A stretch of DNA of 64,000 nucleotides from CBDANZ01 sp965197865. GTDB taxonomy: Bacteria > Acidobacteriota > Vicinamibacteria > Vicinamibacterales > CAVVIG01. Made by a program: the position numbers and the translations under genes. Positions 37,731-46,771 of the stretch are shown piece by piece (the first letter of the stretch is position 1; each line of letters begins with the position of its first letter). The notes under the pieces were generated by a model, which saw only the letters and a program-made list of their open reading frames with translations, had not been told where the DNA came from and did no database searches. The stretch covers positions 558,001 to 622,000 of the forward strand of contig CBDANZ010000003.1 of the NCBI GenBank assembly GCA_965197865.1, written 5' to 3'.

Positions 37731-38794
37731 TGGTGGTGAACCAGTGGGTACCGGCCGCGCATCGCGGTGACGCCGTCGGAGACAGCGCCAGGCGGATGCG
37801 ATGCCTGCTCCAGCGTATGGGCCACGATTCGGAGCTGTACGCCCTGACCATCGACGACGAACTCAAGGGCGAGGTAAGGCCGTTCAACGATCCAGCAGCC
37901 CGGCTCGGCGATGCCACGATCTTTCACTACGCGCTGCCCTCACCGATGACGGAAGCCTTCACGGCTCTTTCACGTGGCCGGATCCTCCAGTACCACAACG
38001 TGACACCGGCGGCGTTCTTCGCGCCCTACGATCCGGCGCTGTTTCGGCTGGCTTCACTTGCACGCCGCGAGCTAGCAACGCTCGCGAACCGAGTCGACCT
38101 GGCGCTCGGTGTTTCCGAGTACAACCGACACGAACTCGACTCGCTGGGGTTCGGCCCGACAGACATCCTGCCGCTTGCCGTCGACACCTCGCGCGTCACG
38201 CACCGCTTGGAGCGGCCCGGGCTCGAGCGAATTCTCGACGACGATTTCGTCAACTTCCTTTTCGTTGGCCGGATCGCGCCGAACAAGAAGATCGAGGATC
38301 ACATCCGGCTTGCAGAGCACTACAAGCGCTACATCGACGCCTACTATCGCTTCGTCTTCGTCGGCCGGTACGACGTGGTGCCGCAGTATTATTCGGCCAT
38401 TCGCTCGTTAATGGCAGAGTACCGATTGTCCAGTGAGCGCTTCGTATTCACCGGACCCGTCTCCGACGATGATCTGGCAGTTTACTATCATCACGCCGCC
38501 GTCTACATTTCCCTGAGCGAGCACGAGGGTTTCTGCGCCCCGCTCATCGAGGCAATGGCGGCCAATGTGCCGGTCCTCGCCTACGCGGCGGCCGCGGTGC
38601 CCGAAACACTCGGCGGGGCCGGCGTGCTGTTCTGGCCCAAGGATCTCGAATACGCCACCGAGCTGGCCGGCGCCCTGGCGTTCGACGATGAGCTGCGCGC
38701 CGCCGTGATTGCCGGCCAGCGTCGACGGCTCGCTGATTTCTGTGACGAGCGGATCGTGGACCGGCTCACCGACTTTCTCGACCAGGTCTCGTGA
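37730..38794 (+). CDS. GT4-family glycosyltransferase, B-type paralog 2
   Basis: A 354-residue GT-B protein with short N-terminal domain (MVVNQWVPAAHRGDAVGDSA, RRMRCLLQRMGHDSELYAL). The B-type motifs are ILQYHNVTPAAFFAPYD, VDLALGVSEYNRHELDSLGF, FLFVGRIAPNKKIEDHIRLA and EHEGFCAPLIEAMAANVPVL. It is clearly paralogous to the previous gene. The ATG at 37730 touches the palindromic repeat; no Shine-Dalgarno is seen. Its stop overlaps the GTG of the next gene (GTGA). Confidence 0.9.
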   Translation: MVVNQWVPAAHRGDAVGDSARRMRCLLQRMGHDSELYALTIDDELKGEVRPFNDPAARLGDATIFHYALPSPMTEAFTALSRGRILQYHNVTPAAFFAPYDPALFRLASLARRELATLANRVDLALGVSEYNRHELDSLGFGPTDILPLAVDTSRVTHRLERPGLERILDDDFVNFLFVGRIAPNKKIEDHIRLAEHYKRYIDAYYRFVFVGRYDVVPQYYSAIRSLMAEYRLSSERFVFTGPVSDDDLAVYYHHAAVYISLSEHEGFCAPLIEAMAANVPVLAYAAAAVPETLGGAGVLFWPKDLEYATELAGALAFDDELRAAVIAGQRRRLADFCDERIVDRLTDFLDQVS

Positions 38795-40089
38795 AAATCG
38801 CCATCATCGTCCAACGGTACGGCCCCGATGTCCTGAGCGGATCCGAGCATCTGTGTCGTCTCCTCGCGGAACGGCTCGTGCCGCAGCACGAGGTAGATGT
38901 GCTGACGACATGCGCCCGCGACTATCAGACCTGGAAAAACGAGTATCCCGAGGGCGCCGATCGGATTCGAGGCGTCACGGTTCGCCGTTTCCCCAACGCC
39001 CGAACGCGAGAGCTCGGCGCCTTCAACCGCTATTCCGACTGGATCTTCAACCACGCGCACGGCCGTGCCGAGGAGATGGAGTGGCTGAAGCAGCAGGGCC
39101 CATGGTGCCCGACGCTCGTCGAGCACTTGCGGCGGCACCAGCAGGAGTACGACGTGCTGGTCTTCTTCACCTATCTGTACGCGCCCACCGCGCTTGGCCT
39201 CGAAGTGAATCCGGGTAAGAGCGTGCTGGTATCAACCGCGCACGACGAGCCGGCAATCACACTCGAGATCTTCAAGGAGGTCTTCAGCCGCCCCGCAGCG
39301 ATCTGCTATCTGACCGACAGCGAGCGGAAATTCGTGCAGGGCCGGTTCGCGGAGCGGCCGCTGCTGGAGGACGTCATCGGCGTCGGCGTCGATCTGCCGC
39401 AACAGCAGTACTCGCGCGTGCCAGCACCACCCGAGGAAGAGGTGCTCCCGGCGGCTGACGGCGAAGGCGACCCGGCGCCACTCGTTGACGAAGAGGCCCC
39501 CTCGCGCGAGTTCCCCTCTCCCCTGGTGGCCCGGGGTTCGGCCTTCCGGCGCCGGCATCGGTTGTACGAGCCGATAGTACTGTACGGCGGCCGCATCGAT
39601 CCGGGCAAGGGCTGCGAAGAGCTGATTGAGTATTTCAGCAGTTACGTGACAGAAGGAGGCGGCGACGCCACGCTAGCGCTCATGGGTGTCAAGCTCATGC
39701 CGTTGCCGGAGGAGCCGTTCATCCGCTTCGCTGGGCTGCTGTCGGACCGCGAGCGGCTGCAAGCGCTCGAGGCCGCGACCATCGTCGTCTGTCCGTCGCC
39801 GTATGAGAGCCTGTCGCTGCTCGCGCTCGAAGCGCTCTCGGTGGGGACGCCGATTCTGGCCAACGCGAGGAGCGCGGTTCTCGTCGAACACTGCGTGAAG
39901 AGCAACGGCGGGCTGTACTACGCCGGCCGAGACGAGTTCGTGGAATGCCTGAAGCTGCTGGTCGGCGATGCGCGCCTGCGGATGGCGCTCGGCCGCAATG
40001 GCCGCGACTACGTCCGTCGCCACTACCGCTGGGATGTGGTACTTGGGAAGTACGAGCAAATCTTCGGGAAGGTCAGAAACGCCAGATGA
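38791..40089 (+). CDS. GT4-family glycosyltransferase, A-type paralog 2
   Basis: A 432-residue GT-B protein paralogous to the gene at 35004. The A-type motifs are IIVQRYGPDVLSGSEHLCRL, EVDVLTTCARDYQTWKNEYP, VRRFPNARTREL and the E-x7-E motif in SPYESLSLLALEALSVGTPI. Between the two Rossmann halves there is an acidic, Pro-rich insertion of about 40 residues (PAPPEEEVLPAADGEGDP, EEAPSREFPS) that the other paralog lacks. The start is GTG overlapping the previous stop. It ends 12 bp from the stop of the convergent response-regulator gene. Confidence 0.9.
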   Translation: MKIAIIVQRYGPDVLSGSEHLCRLLAERLVPQHEVDVLTTCARDYQTWKNEYPEGADRIRGVTVRRFPNARTRELGAFNRYSDWIFNHAHGRAEEMEWLKQQGPWCPTLVEHLRRHQQEYDVLVFFTYLYAPTALGLEVNPGKSVLVSTAHDEPAITLEIFKEVFSRPAAICYLTDSERKFVQGRFAERPLLEDVIGVGVDLPQQQYSRVPAPPEEEVLPAADGEGDPAPLVDEEAPSREFPSPLVARGSAFRRRHRLYEPIVLYGGRIDPGKGCEELIEYFSSYVTEGGGDATLALMGVKLMPLPEEPFIRFAGLLSDRERLQALEAATIVVCPSPYESLSLLALEALSVGTPILANARSAVLVEHCVKSNGGLYYAGRDEFVECLKLLVGDARLRMALGRNGRDYVRRHYRWDVVLGKYEQIFGKVRNAR

Positions 40090-40101
40090 ATTGGTGAAGG
40101 T

Positions 40102-41589
40102 CTATTTATCTTCGAAGGCCCCTAGGGGCGAGCCGACTCTAGGCGAGTCAGACAGACGTGGCTCTCCACCTCCTGGCTCGTGGCCGTTCGCCTGACGCTT
40201 GCGGCGCGAACCGATCTCGTACCGCTTGATCATCTCGTTGAGAGTCGTCGGCTTGATGTGCAGCAGCTCCGCCGCGCGCTTCTGCACGCCCGCCGCCGCT
40301 TCGAGCGTTGACTCGATCAGCCGCTTCTCAAAGTCTGTGATGACATCCTTGAACGAAATGCCCTCGGGCGGCACGGCGAACTGGGGCGTGCTGAAGCTCG
40401 GTATCTTGCGGACGTGAACGGGAACAAGCTCGACACCGATGCGCGGCCCGGAAGTCAGCACGACGGCGCGCTCGATCACGTTCTCGAGCTCGCGCACGTT
40501 GCCCGGCCAGTCGTACTCGGTCATCAGAGCAAGCGCGTCTGGTGCCAGCTCGAGACTCCTCTTTCCGTTCTCGTCGCCGTACTTCTCCAGAAAGTGCTGA
40601 GCGAGTAGCGGAATGTCGTCCTTGCGATCCCTGAGCGGCGGCAGCGGAATAGAGATGACATGCAGGCGGTAGAAGAGGTCCTCGCGGAAGCGGCCCTCCT
40701 CCATCATCTGCCGCAAGTCGACGTTGGTGGCCGCGATGATCCGCGCGTCCACCTTGATCGTCTCCATGCCGCCGAGACGCATGAAGTCGCGCTCCTGGAT
40801 CACGCTCAGGAGCTTGGTCTGCGTCTCGAAGGGAGCGTTGCCTATTTCGTCGAAGAAGATGCTGCCCCGGTCGGCGAGGTCGAACAGGCCCTTCTTGGGA
40901 TAAACGGCGCCCGCGAAGGCGCCCTTGACATGCCCGAACAGCGTGGATTCGAGGAGATCCGACGGCAGGTTGCCCGAATTCACCGTCACGAAGGATCGTT
41001 CCGACCGGGACGAGTTGGCATGGATCGCGCGCGCGACGAGCTCCTTGCCGGTGCCGCTCTCGCCCTGGATCAGAATGGTCGATCGGCTGGGCGCCGCCTG
41101 GATGATCAGGTTGAACACCTGCCGCATCCCTGGACTGCGCCCGATGATGTTCGCGAACTTGTGGTACCGCTCCTGGATGTTCTGCCTGAGCGACCGGTTC
41201 TCTCGGACCAGGCGGCGCTGCTCCATGGCGTTGCGTGTGACGACCGCCACCTCTTCGTTCTTGAATGGCTTCGCGATGTAGTCGAACGCTCCGCTCTTCA
41301 TCGCCGAGATCGCGCTCTCGATCGAGCCGTACGCCGTGATGATAATGACCGCGAGATCCTCGTCGATCCGCTTCAGCTCGTCGAGCGTCGCGATGCCGTC
41401 GAGACCGGGCATCATGATGTCGACGATCGCGGCGTCGAACGGCAGCGTGCGTGCGAGGTCGAGCCCCTCGGAACCCGACGAAGCAGCACGCACTTCATAG
41501 CCCTCGCGGGTGAGCAGCGCCTCGAGAATCTCGCGCATAATCTCTTCGTCGTCGACGACGAGGACTGTGCCGTTGCGGGATGGAGTCAT
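40102..41589 (-). CDS. NtrC-type response regulator with altered GAFTGA loop
   Basis: From the ATG at 41589 (GAGG upstream) the protein has 495 residues. Receiver domain: VLVVDDEEIMREIL with acidic pocket and phospho-acceptor Asp in AAIVDIMMPGLDG near residue 55, and Lys in YIAKPFKNEE near 105. AAA+ domain: Walker A GESGTGKELVARAI near 170, Walker B FFDEIGNAPFE. The sigma54-contact loop reads GAFAGA instead of GAFTGA. A C-terminal Fis-type HTH (VQKRAAELLHIKPTTLNEMI) is present. It lies just downstream of its likely kinase gene. With GAFAGA, activation of sigma54-RNA polymerase may be impaired or changed. Confidence 0.93.
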   Translation of the reverse strand: MTPSRNGTVLVVDDEEIMREILEALLTREGYEVRAASSGSEGLDLARTLPFDAAIVDIMMPGLDGIATLDELKRIDEDLAVIIITAYGSIESAISAMKSGAFDYIAKPFKNEEVAVVTRNAMEQRRLVRENRSLRQNIQERYHKFANIIGRSPGMRQVFNLIIQAAPSRSTILIQGESGTGKELVARAIHANSSRSERSFVTVNSGNLPSDLLESTLFGHVKGAFAGAVYPKKGLFDLADRGSIFFDEIGNAPFETQTKLLSVIQERDFMRLGGMETIKVDARIIAATNVDLRQMMEEGRFREDLFYRLHVISIPLPPLRDRKDDIPLLAQHFLEKYGDENGKRSLELAPDALALMTEYDWPGNVRELENVIERAVVLTSGPRIGVELVPVHVRKIPSFSTPQFAVPPEGISFKDVITDFEKRLIESTLEAAAGVQKRAAELLHIKPTTLNEMIKRYEIGSRRKRQANGHEPGGGEPRLSDSPRVGSPLGAFEDK

Positions 41590-41596
41590 GACAAGC

Positions 41597-41627
41597 CTCA
41601 AGCTAAAGAATTCAGCCTTCTTCAGCT
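41597..41627. repeat. hairpin between kinase end and regulator start
   Basis: CAAGCTAAAGAA and TTCTTCAGCTTG pair with one mismatch around a short loop. On the minus strand it lies about 10 nt before the regulator start and overlaps the kinase stop region, so it could affect translation or be a repeat. Confidence 0.5.
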
Positions 41628-44579
41628 TGCAGCGCTCCTGACCACAGGAGTCGCTGACGGAAAGGTCAGCGTAAACCGCGTGCCCTGGCCGACCGCGCTG
41701 TCGCAGCGGATCGAGCCGTCGTGCTCGTGCACTATTCCGTAGCTGATCGACAAGCCGAGACCCGTGCCGCGGCTGCCGGCCTTCGTGGTGAAAAACGGAT
41801 CGTAGATGCGCGCGAGCTGCTCGGACGGGATACCGGATCCCGTGTCGGCGACTTCGGCAACGATCTGAGACGCACCCACCCGGGTGGTCACCGTAAGCCA
41901 ACCACCGCGCGGCATCGCGTCGCGCGCGTTCAGAAACAGGTTGAGGAACACCTGCTGGAGCTGATGCTCTATGCCCAGAACTCGCGCGGATGCCTCCGAC
42001 AGCTCGCGCCGCACCTTGATCTTGCCGACTTCGAACTGATGCTCGAGCAGCGAGAACACGTCGGTGACGACCGTGTTGATGTCCACGTCGCTCCGCTCAC
42101 TGCCGGGCGTGCCCGGCCGCGACAGCGTGAGCAGACCGTTGACGATCTTCGCCGCACGAAACGTCTGGCGCTCGATCTTCTCGAGGAGCATCGTTTTCGG
42201 ATCGTTCGGATCGGCGTCGTCGAGCAACATCTGAGTAAAGCTGGAAATGCCGGTGAGCGGCGTGTTCACCTCGTGCGCCACACCGGCCGCCAAAAGACCG
42301 ATCGACGCCATCTTCTCCGAAATTTGGAGCTGCTCTTCCAGTCGGATTCGACCGGTGATGTCCTCGACAAGGAGAATCGTTCCGGAAACGGCGTCGGGAC
42401 CGGTCGTGTGCTGGAGCGGCACCAGGGTGGCGTTCACGAGCAGACGCGCGCGCTCCTGGCTCTCACCCACGGCCGGCTTTCGCCCGCTGAGAGGCACCTT
42501 GAAGAGCGTTACGCCGCGCGGCTTCTCCCGGCGTGCCGCGCGCAGCGCTTCGACAACGGGCGCATCAAAGACGTCGGCAAGCACCCGGCCCACGGCATCG
42601 GTTCGGGCCACGCCATAGAACGTCTCGAGCGCTCGGTTCCAGCGCACAATCCGCTCGTCTGCGTCGAAGACGACAAGTCCGTCGTCCAGTGATTCGAGAA
42701 TGTTCTCGTTGAACTCGCGCATCCGGCCAAGCTCCTCCGCTTTCAGACGGAGCTGCCGGTACAGCCGGCCGTTCTCGATCGCCGTCGCCACCTGTCCGGC
42801 GACGGCCGTGAGCAGCCCAAGATCCTCGCTGTTGAAGGGTTCGTCGCTGTGTTTGTGGCCCAGGGCTAGGACGGCGATCGCGGACCCTTCAAAGACGCAC
42901 GGAACGAAGTAGTAGATGCCCCGATCGCGCCAAAACTCCACTTCTTCGGCGGCGAACCAGGCGGCGGCAATCGGATCGTCGAGGGCCACCGTGTGGCCGG
43001 CATCGAGGCGCACCACGAACGAGGACGACCGCGACAAAAGGGGCACCGACCGCACGAACCCAAAGTCGCCGATCGTTCGAAAATCGCCGAGGCGCTCGTC
43101 GGCCAGCATCAGCGCCATGCGATCGACGACGAGGGTCTCGACGATGCGCGAGACGAGCCGTTGGCTGAGTCGCACGACGTCGAGATCGCCGTTGAGGTCG
43201 CGCGCGAACCCGACCAGCGCGCGTCGGTAATCGTAGCGGTCACGGTAGAACACGCGGTCGAGCGCGTTCTGCACTGCCTGCTTCACCGGCTGCGCCATCA
43301 GCACGATAATGATCGTGGCCAGCAGCGCGACGACCCAGTTGCGCGGGTCCTGCGCATCCGAAAAGACGAACGCGACGAGCTTCTGCATCGCGAAGTAAAG
43401 CGCCACGCTCGCCGCGAGAAACGCCGCATAGGCTAGCCCACGCTTGATGATGACCTCGACGTCCCGCAGGCGATACCGGACGATGGCCGACGCGAAGGTC
43501 AGCGGAACGACGCCGAGCGGCACGGCCGTGAGCTGCAGCGCCAGCGGCGGATCGAAACCCATGGCCCACGGCAGCGCGTACCCGAAGGCGAACGGCCCCA
43601 CACCGAGAAGGGTGCCCCACGCGATCCAGCGCAACTGCCGCCTGCCCGTGAGCGAGGTGATTTCGCCAAACGCCCGCGCGAGCACGAGCACGGCCGCACT
43701 CGCGCAGAGAAACAGGTACACGGGCTCGGCGCGATCGAGAACGTCGAGAGTACGCGACAGCCTCACTCCATCCTCGCTGCCGCGCGCCACCGCGACAATT
43801 CGCGCCGCGGCAAGCGCCGCCGCAGGCAAATACACGACAGGCAGAATCAGCCGGAGTGGAGGGACCGCCCGCAGCGGTCGCTTGGGAAATCCCAGAGTGA
43901 AATGCAGCAGCAGCGGCGGCAGCATCGCCATCGCCACGACGTCGCCCCAGTAGAAGGTCCAGTCGAGGCGGTCGAACGGGCCGTTGAACGAGAAGGTGAA
44001 CGCGCCAAAGAAGGCGACGCAGAGCCAGAAGAAGTGCAGCGTCGCCTGATCGCGCGGGCGCCGCAACCGCACCGAGGTCCCCACGAGCAGCGTAAAGATC
44101 CCGACGGCCGCGAGCACGAAATACATTGAGCCCCGCGGAGTAGCCGGCGCGAGCGAAACCTCGAGCGCCTGGCGGGCCCCGAGGCGAACGAGCGTGTAGG
44201 CGAGAAGCGTGCCTTCACGACCCGCGCGCTGATACTCCAGGATATCGGCCCGTGCCTGAACGGGGACGCCGTTGACGGCGAGCAGGATGTCGCCGCGCTG
44301 CACACCGGCCTGTGCCGCGGCCGATCCCGGCCCCACCTCGAGGGCTGTGATCCCTTCGGCACGCTCCCCCCAGAGCACGCCGTCTTCAACTTCGTGCCCC
44401 CGCGCCCGCGTCACGATGTCGGCGATGCCAAGACCCACCAGCACCACGGCGATGGCGCTCACGAATGCGGAGCGAAACCGGGAGCGCCATCGTCCTTCGT
44501 GCTCAGGACGTTCCGGGCTCGGCAAGGGACTACCCTCAGGAGGGGAGGCGCCGACGTCAGTCATAGGGACGTCAGTCAT
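41622..44579 (-). CDS. PDZ-7TM-GAF-PAS sensor histidine kinase
   Basis: A 985-residue membrane kinase. In order: a short cytoplasmic start, a membrane helix (AFVSAIAVVLVGLGIADIV, ~38-56), a PDZ-like segment (ALEVGPGSAAAQAGVQRGDI, ~80-100), several membrane helices (~150-400), a GAF-like domain (~440-600), a PAS domain beginning NENILESLDDGLVVFDADER (~640), HisKA with phospho-His in GVAHEVNTPLTG, and an HATPase with LFLNARDAMPRGG, DTGSGI and GTGLGLSI. The PDZ plus polytopic membrane module resembles LytS-like/7TM sensors. The signal is unknown. A tandem copy of the first codons (MTDVPMTDV) duplicates the start. Its stop precedes the regulator by about 30 bp. Confidence 0.9.
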   Translation of the reverse strand: MTDVPMTDVGASPPEGSPLPSPERPEHEGRWRSRFRSAFVSAIAVVLVGLGIADIVTRARGHEVEDGVLWGERAEGITALEVGPGSAAAQAGVQRGDILLAVNGVPVQARADILEYQRAGREGTLLAYTLVRLGARQALEVSLAPATPRGSMYFVLAAVGIFTLLVGTSVRLRRPRDQATLHFFWLCVAFFGAFTFSFNGPFDRLDWTFYWGDVVAMAMLPPLLLHFTLGFPKRPLRAVPPLRLILPVVYLPAAALAAARIVAVARGSEDGVRLSRTLDVLDRAEPVYLFLCASAAVLVLARAFGEITSLTGRRQLRWIAWGTLLGVGPFAFGYALPWAMGFDPPLALQLTAVPLGVVPLTFASAIVRYRLRDVEVIIKRGLAYAAFLAASVALYFAMQKLVAFVFSDAQDPRNWVVALLATIIIVLMAQPVKQAVQNALDRVFYRDRYDYRRALVGFARDLNGDLDVVRLSQRLVSRIVETLVVDRMALMLADERLGDFRTIGDFGFVRSVPLLSRSSSFVVRLDAGHTVALDDPIAAAWFAAEEVEFWRDRGIYYFVPCVFEGSAIAVLALGHKHSDEPFNSEDLGLLTAVAGQVATAIENGRLYRQLRLKAEELGRMREFNENILESLDDGLVVFDADERIVRWNRALETFYGVARTDAVGRVLADVFDAPVVEALRAARREKPRGVTLFKVPLSGRKPAVGESQERARLLVNATLVPLQHTTGPDAVSGTILLVEDITGRIRLEEQLQISEKMASIGLLAAGVAHEVNTPLTGISSFTQMLLDDADPNDPKTMLLEKIERQTFRAAKIVNGLLTLSRPGTPGSERSDVDINTVVTDVFSLLEHQFEVGKIKVRRELSEASARVLGIEHQLQQVFLNLFLNARDAMPRGGWLTVTTRVGASQIVAEVADTGSGIPSEQLARIYDPFFTTKAGSRGTGLGLSISYGIVHEHDGSIRCDSAVGQGTRFTLTFPSATPVVRSAAS

Positions 44580-44753
44580 AGGTATGAATCAAGAGCAGAC
44601 GAGGCCGACCGGTCGAGAGAGCAAGGCCCATGCCCCCAAAGCATCTGCCATCAACTGCAACTAAACCCATGAAAAAATAGATACTTCACCCTTCTGGAAC
44701 CGCCCGCATTCGGGACTGGCTCCAAACTCATGAAGCATACATTCAATATTATG

Positions 44754-44771
44754 GATCGAAACGGTTCGATC
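44754..44771 (-). terminator. perfect hairpin at the end of the TonB-like receptor gene
   Basis: GATCGAA-ACGG-TTCGATC, directly abutting the stop codon of the minus-strand gene. There is no T-run but flanking sequence is AT-rich. The rest of 44580-44753 shows no gene. Confidence 0.5.
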
Positions 44772-46735
44772 TAGAAATGGACCGTGACGCCGCCAACGAT
44801 CCGCTTTGGCGGCCGCATGACCAGCAGCTCGTCGTATATGGACTGTTCAGGCGCGGTCTCGTGGAAGAAATTCCTCATCGCCACCAGTATTTCCCACCTT
44901 GCGCCCGTGAAACCGACAAACGGCAGCGACTGACGCACCTGCACGCCGAACCGCGAGGCCGGGCCGGGACGGTCGGGGACACGGGCGGCCGGGTCGGTGG
45001 CAACCCGCGCGAACGCGTTGCTCACCCGATACAGCACGAGGACCCGCGTCGATGTTCGAGGGACGTCGGCCTGAATCGTGGTGGCGAGGTCGTGAATGTG
45101 CCCGGGGGTCAGTCGAACCGCGGAGGGCGCCAGCAGGATAAGGTACCCCAGATTGCTGGCCGGCTCGAGCTGCGCCTTGATGAGCGAGTAGGCGACGGAA
45201 CCGTGAACGCGCTTGGCGAGCGTCGTCCGGAACGAGACGATGTAGCCTTCGGCCGTCACGTCGCCCGCATTGCCCACCAGATAGTGACCGAGCTTGGCGA
45301 CCGGCTCCGACGGCATCTTGGCGTCGAAGAGCGTGACCAGTTGATCGTCCACGTGCTGGCGGAACGCGCTGAATCCGATCGTCGATGCCGCGATGTCCCG
45401 CTCAAGCGCGATGGCGACGTGTGACACCCGCTCGGGCTCGAGCACTTGGCGCGGCTCGAACGACGAGAACGTGCGGTGGGGCCGAAGCCAGATGCCGCCG
45501 TCTCCCGGCGGCTGAAACTCCTCCGCGCCAGGAGCGTGGACGCGCCTGGCCACAGTCGCGATGATCCGGACATCGTCAACCGGGGAGATGCTGAACTTAA
45601 TACGCGGGCTGACGAGCGCGCGACGGGCGAGGTAGTCGTACTGAGCGTAGCTCCCGCCATAGGTGATCGAAAGGGCGGGATTGATTGTCAGTGTGTCGAA
45701 TCCGTAAACGGTCCCCGCGTTCCGGCTGCCGCCGGTGAAATCGCGCAGCGCCAGCGGATTGCCGCCGTCGTATCGCTGCGTGGCATAGGACATCCCGATG
45801 TCATAGCGATGCCTTCCGGGCGCCCGGGTGGTGTACGAGCCGGCCACCATCCACGACGTGAGGCCTGCCTGTGAGAGCGCGCCGCGCACGGTCCAGTCCC
45901 CCTCCGACCCAGCTGGCGCGCCGATGCGGACGTACGCAACGCCGCGCGCGATGTTGTCGGCGGAGAACAGCTGCCGCGGGGTGGTAAATGAGCTCGTGGT
46001 GAAGAGGTTCACCTGACCCGAAAACGGCAGGTCGGCGAAGAAGCTCGTCGCGAGGCGAGCCGGCGAGCCGACAGCTCCTCCCAGGACGCCTGCGGGCACG
46101 AACGAATTCGCTGCGTCTCGATCGCTGTCCTCGACGAGCTCCAGTGGAATGTCGGCGTGCTTCAGAACACTGCGCCGGGCATGCCGAACGCGCCACGCCG
46201 TCTCGCTGTAGTCGCCCGCTTCGGGAGCTTCCCTCTTGCGCTCTTTCGGACGGCTATCGACCACTTCACTCGTTGGCTGCCGCCTGTCGGCGATCGATTC
46301 CACGTCGGCGGGAACCAACGCGACGCCAGCCGCAAGCACGCGATGAGACTCGCTGGTCGAACCCAGCGAGACGGACGAAGAGGTGCTCGCACCGGGCCGC
46401 ACTTCGATCGTCTGCCCGCGAGAAGCGACGTAGCCGCTGTGATGGGCTCGCACCAGATAACGACCCGGAGCCAGAGTCGGAAGCTTGAACCGGCCGTTTC
46501 GGTCGGCGACCGCAACGCTGGTCACCGCGCCGACGGCGGAAACCATCGCGTCCGCGACGGGAACACCCGTTTCGTCTGTCACCACGCCGTCAATCGAGCC
46601 GGAGACGACGGCCGCGACCTGCCCCCCCCCTTGTGCCGGTGACGGCGCGAGCTGAGCGCTCGAGACCGCGGGAGCACCCAGAAGCATCAGGCCGACCGCC
46701 GCCGCCGTCGTCCGTCGTCTGGATGTGCCTGGCAT
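44771..46735 (-). CDS. TonB-receptor-like outer membrane protein with carboxypeptidase-regulatory domain
   Basis: About 654 residues from the ATG at 46735. A signal peptide (RRRTTAAAVGLMLLGAPAVS) is followed by a carboxypeptidase-regulatory-like beta-sandwich (SGSIDGVVTDETGVPVADAM, KLPTLAPGRYLVRAHHSGYV; ~45-125). The remainder has alternating strands typical of TonB-dependent barrels, with aromatic ends (RIVGGVTVHF, final Phe). The plug domain is not obvious (residues ~130-250 differ from known plugs), so it may be a receptor-like family specific to Acidobacteria. A Gly run (C9 on the plus strand) is in frame. The secreted-protein gene follows upstream. Confidence 0.8.
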   Translation of the reverse strand: MPGTSRRRTTAAAVGLMLLGAPAVSSAQLAPSPAQGGGQVAAVVSGSIDGVVTDETGVPVADAMVSAVGAVTSVAVADRNGRFKLPTLAPGRYLVRAHHSGYVASRGQTIEVRPGASTSSSVSLGSTSESHRVLAAGVALVPADVESIADRRQPTSEVVDSRPKERKREAPEAGDYSETAWRVRHARRSVLKHADIPLELVEDSDRDAANSFVPAGVLGGAVGSPARLATSFFADLPFSGQVNLFTTSSFTTPRQLFSADNIARGVAYVRIGAPAGSEGDWTVRGALSQAGLTSWMVAGSYTTRAPGRHRYDIGMSYATQRYDGGNPLALRDFTGGSRNAGTVYGFDTLTINPALSITYGGSYAQYDYLARRALVSPRIKFSISPVDDVRIIATVARRVHAPGAEEFQPPGDGGIWLRPHRTFSSFEPRQVLEPERVSHVAIALERDIAASTIGFSAFRQHVDDQLVTLFDAKMPSEPVAKLGHYLVGNAGDVTAEGYIVSFRTTLAKRVHGSVAYSLIKAQLEPASNLGYLILLAPSAVRLTPGHIHDLATTIQADVPRTSTRVLVLYRVSNAFARVATDPAARVPDRPGPASRFGVQVRQSLPFVGFTGARWEILVAMRNFFHETAPEQSIYDELLVMRPPKRIVGGVTVHF

Positions 46736-46771
46736 GGTGTCTCTGGATTCAGGGTTCAAAGTTCGATTCGC

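Noticed and set aside
46621..46631. C-run frameshift in the TonB-receptor-like gene
   Set aside because: The frame is consistent on both sides of the run, so no correction is needed.
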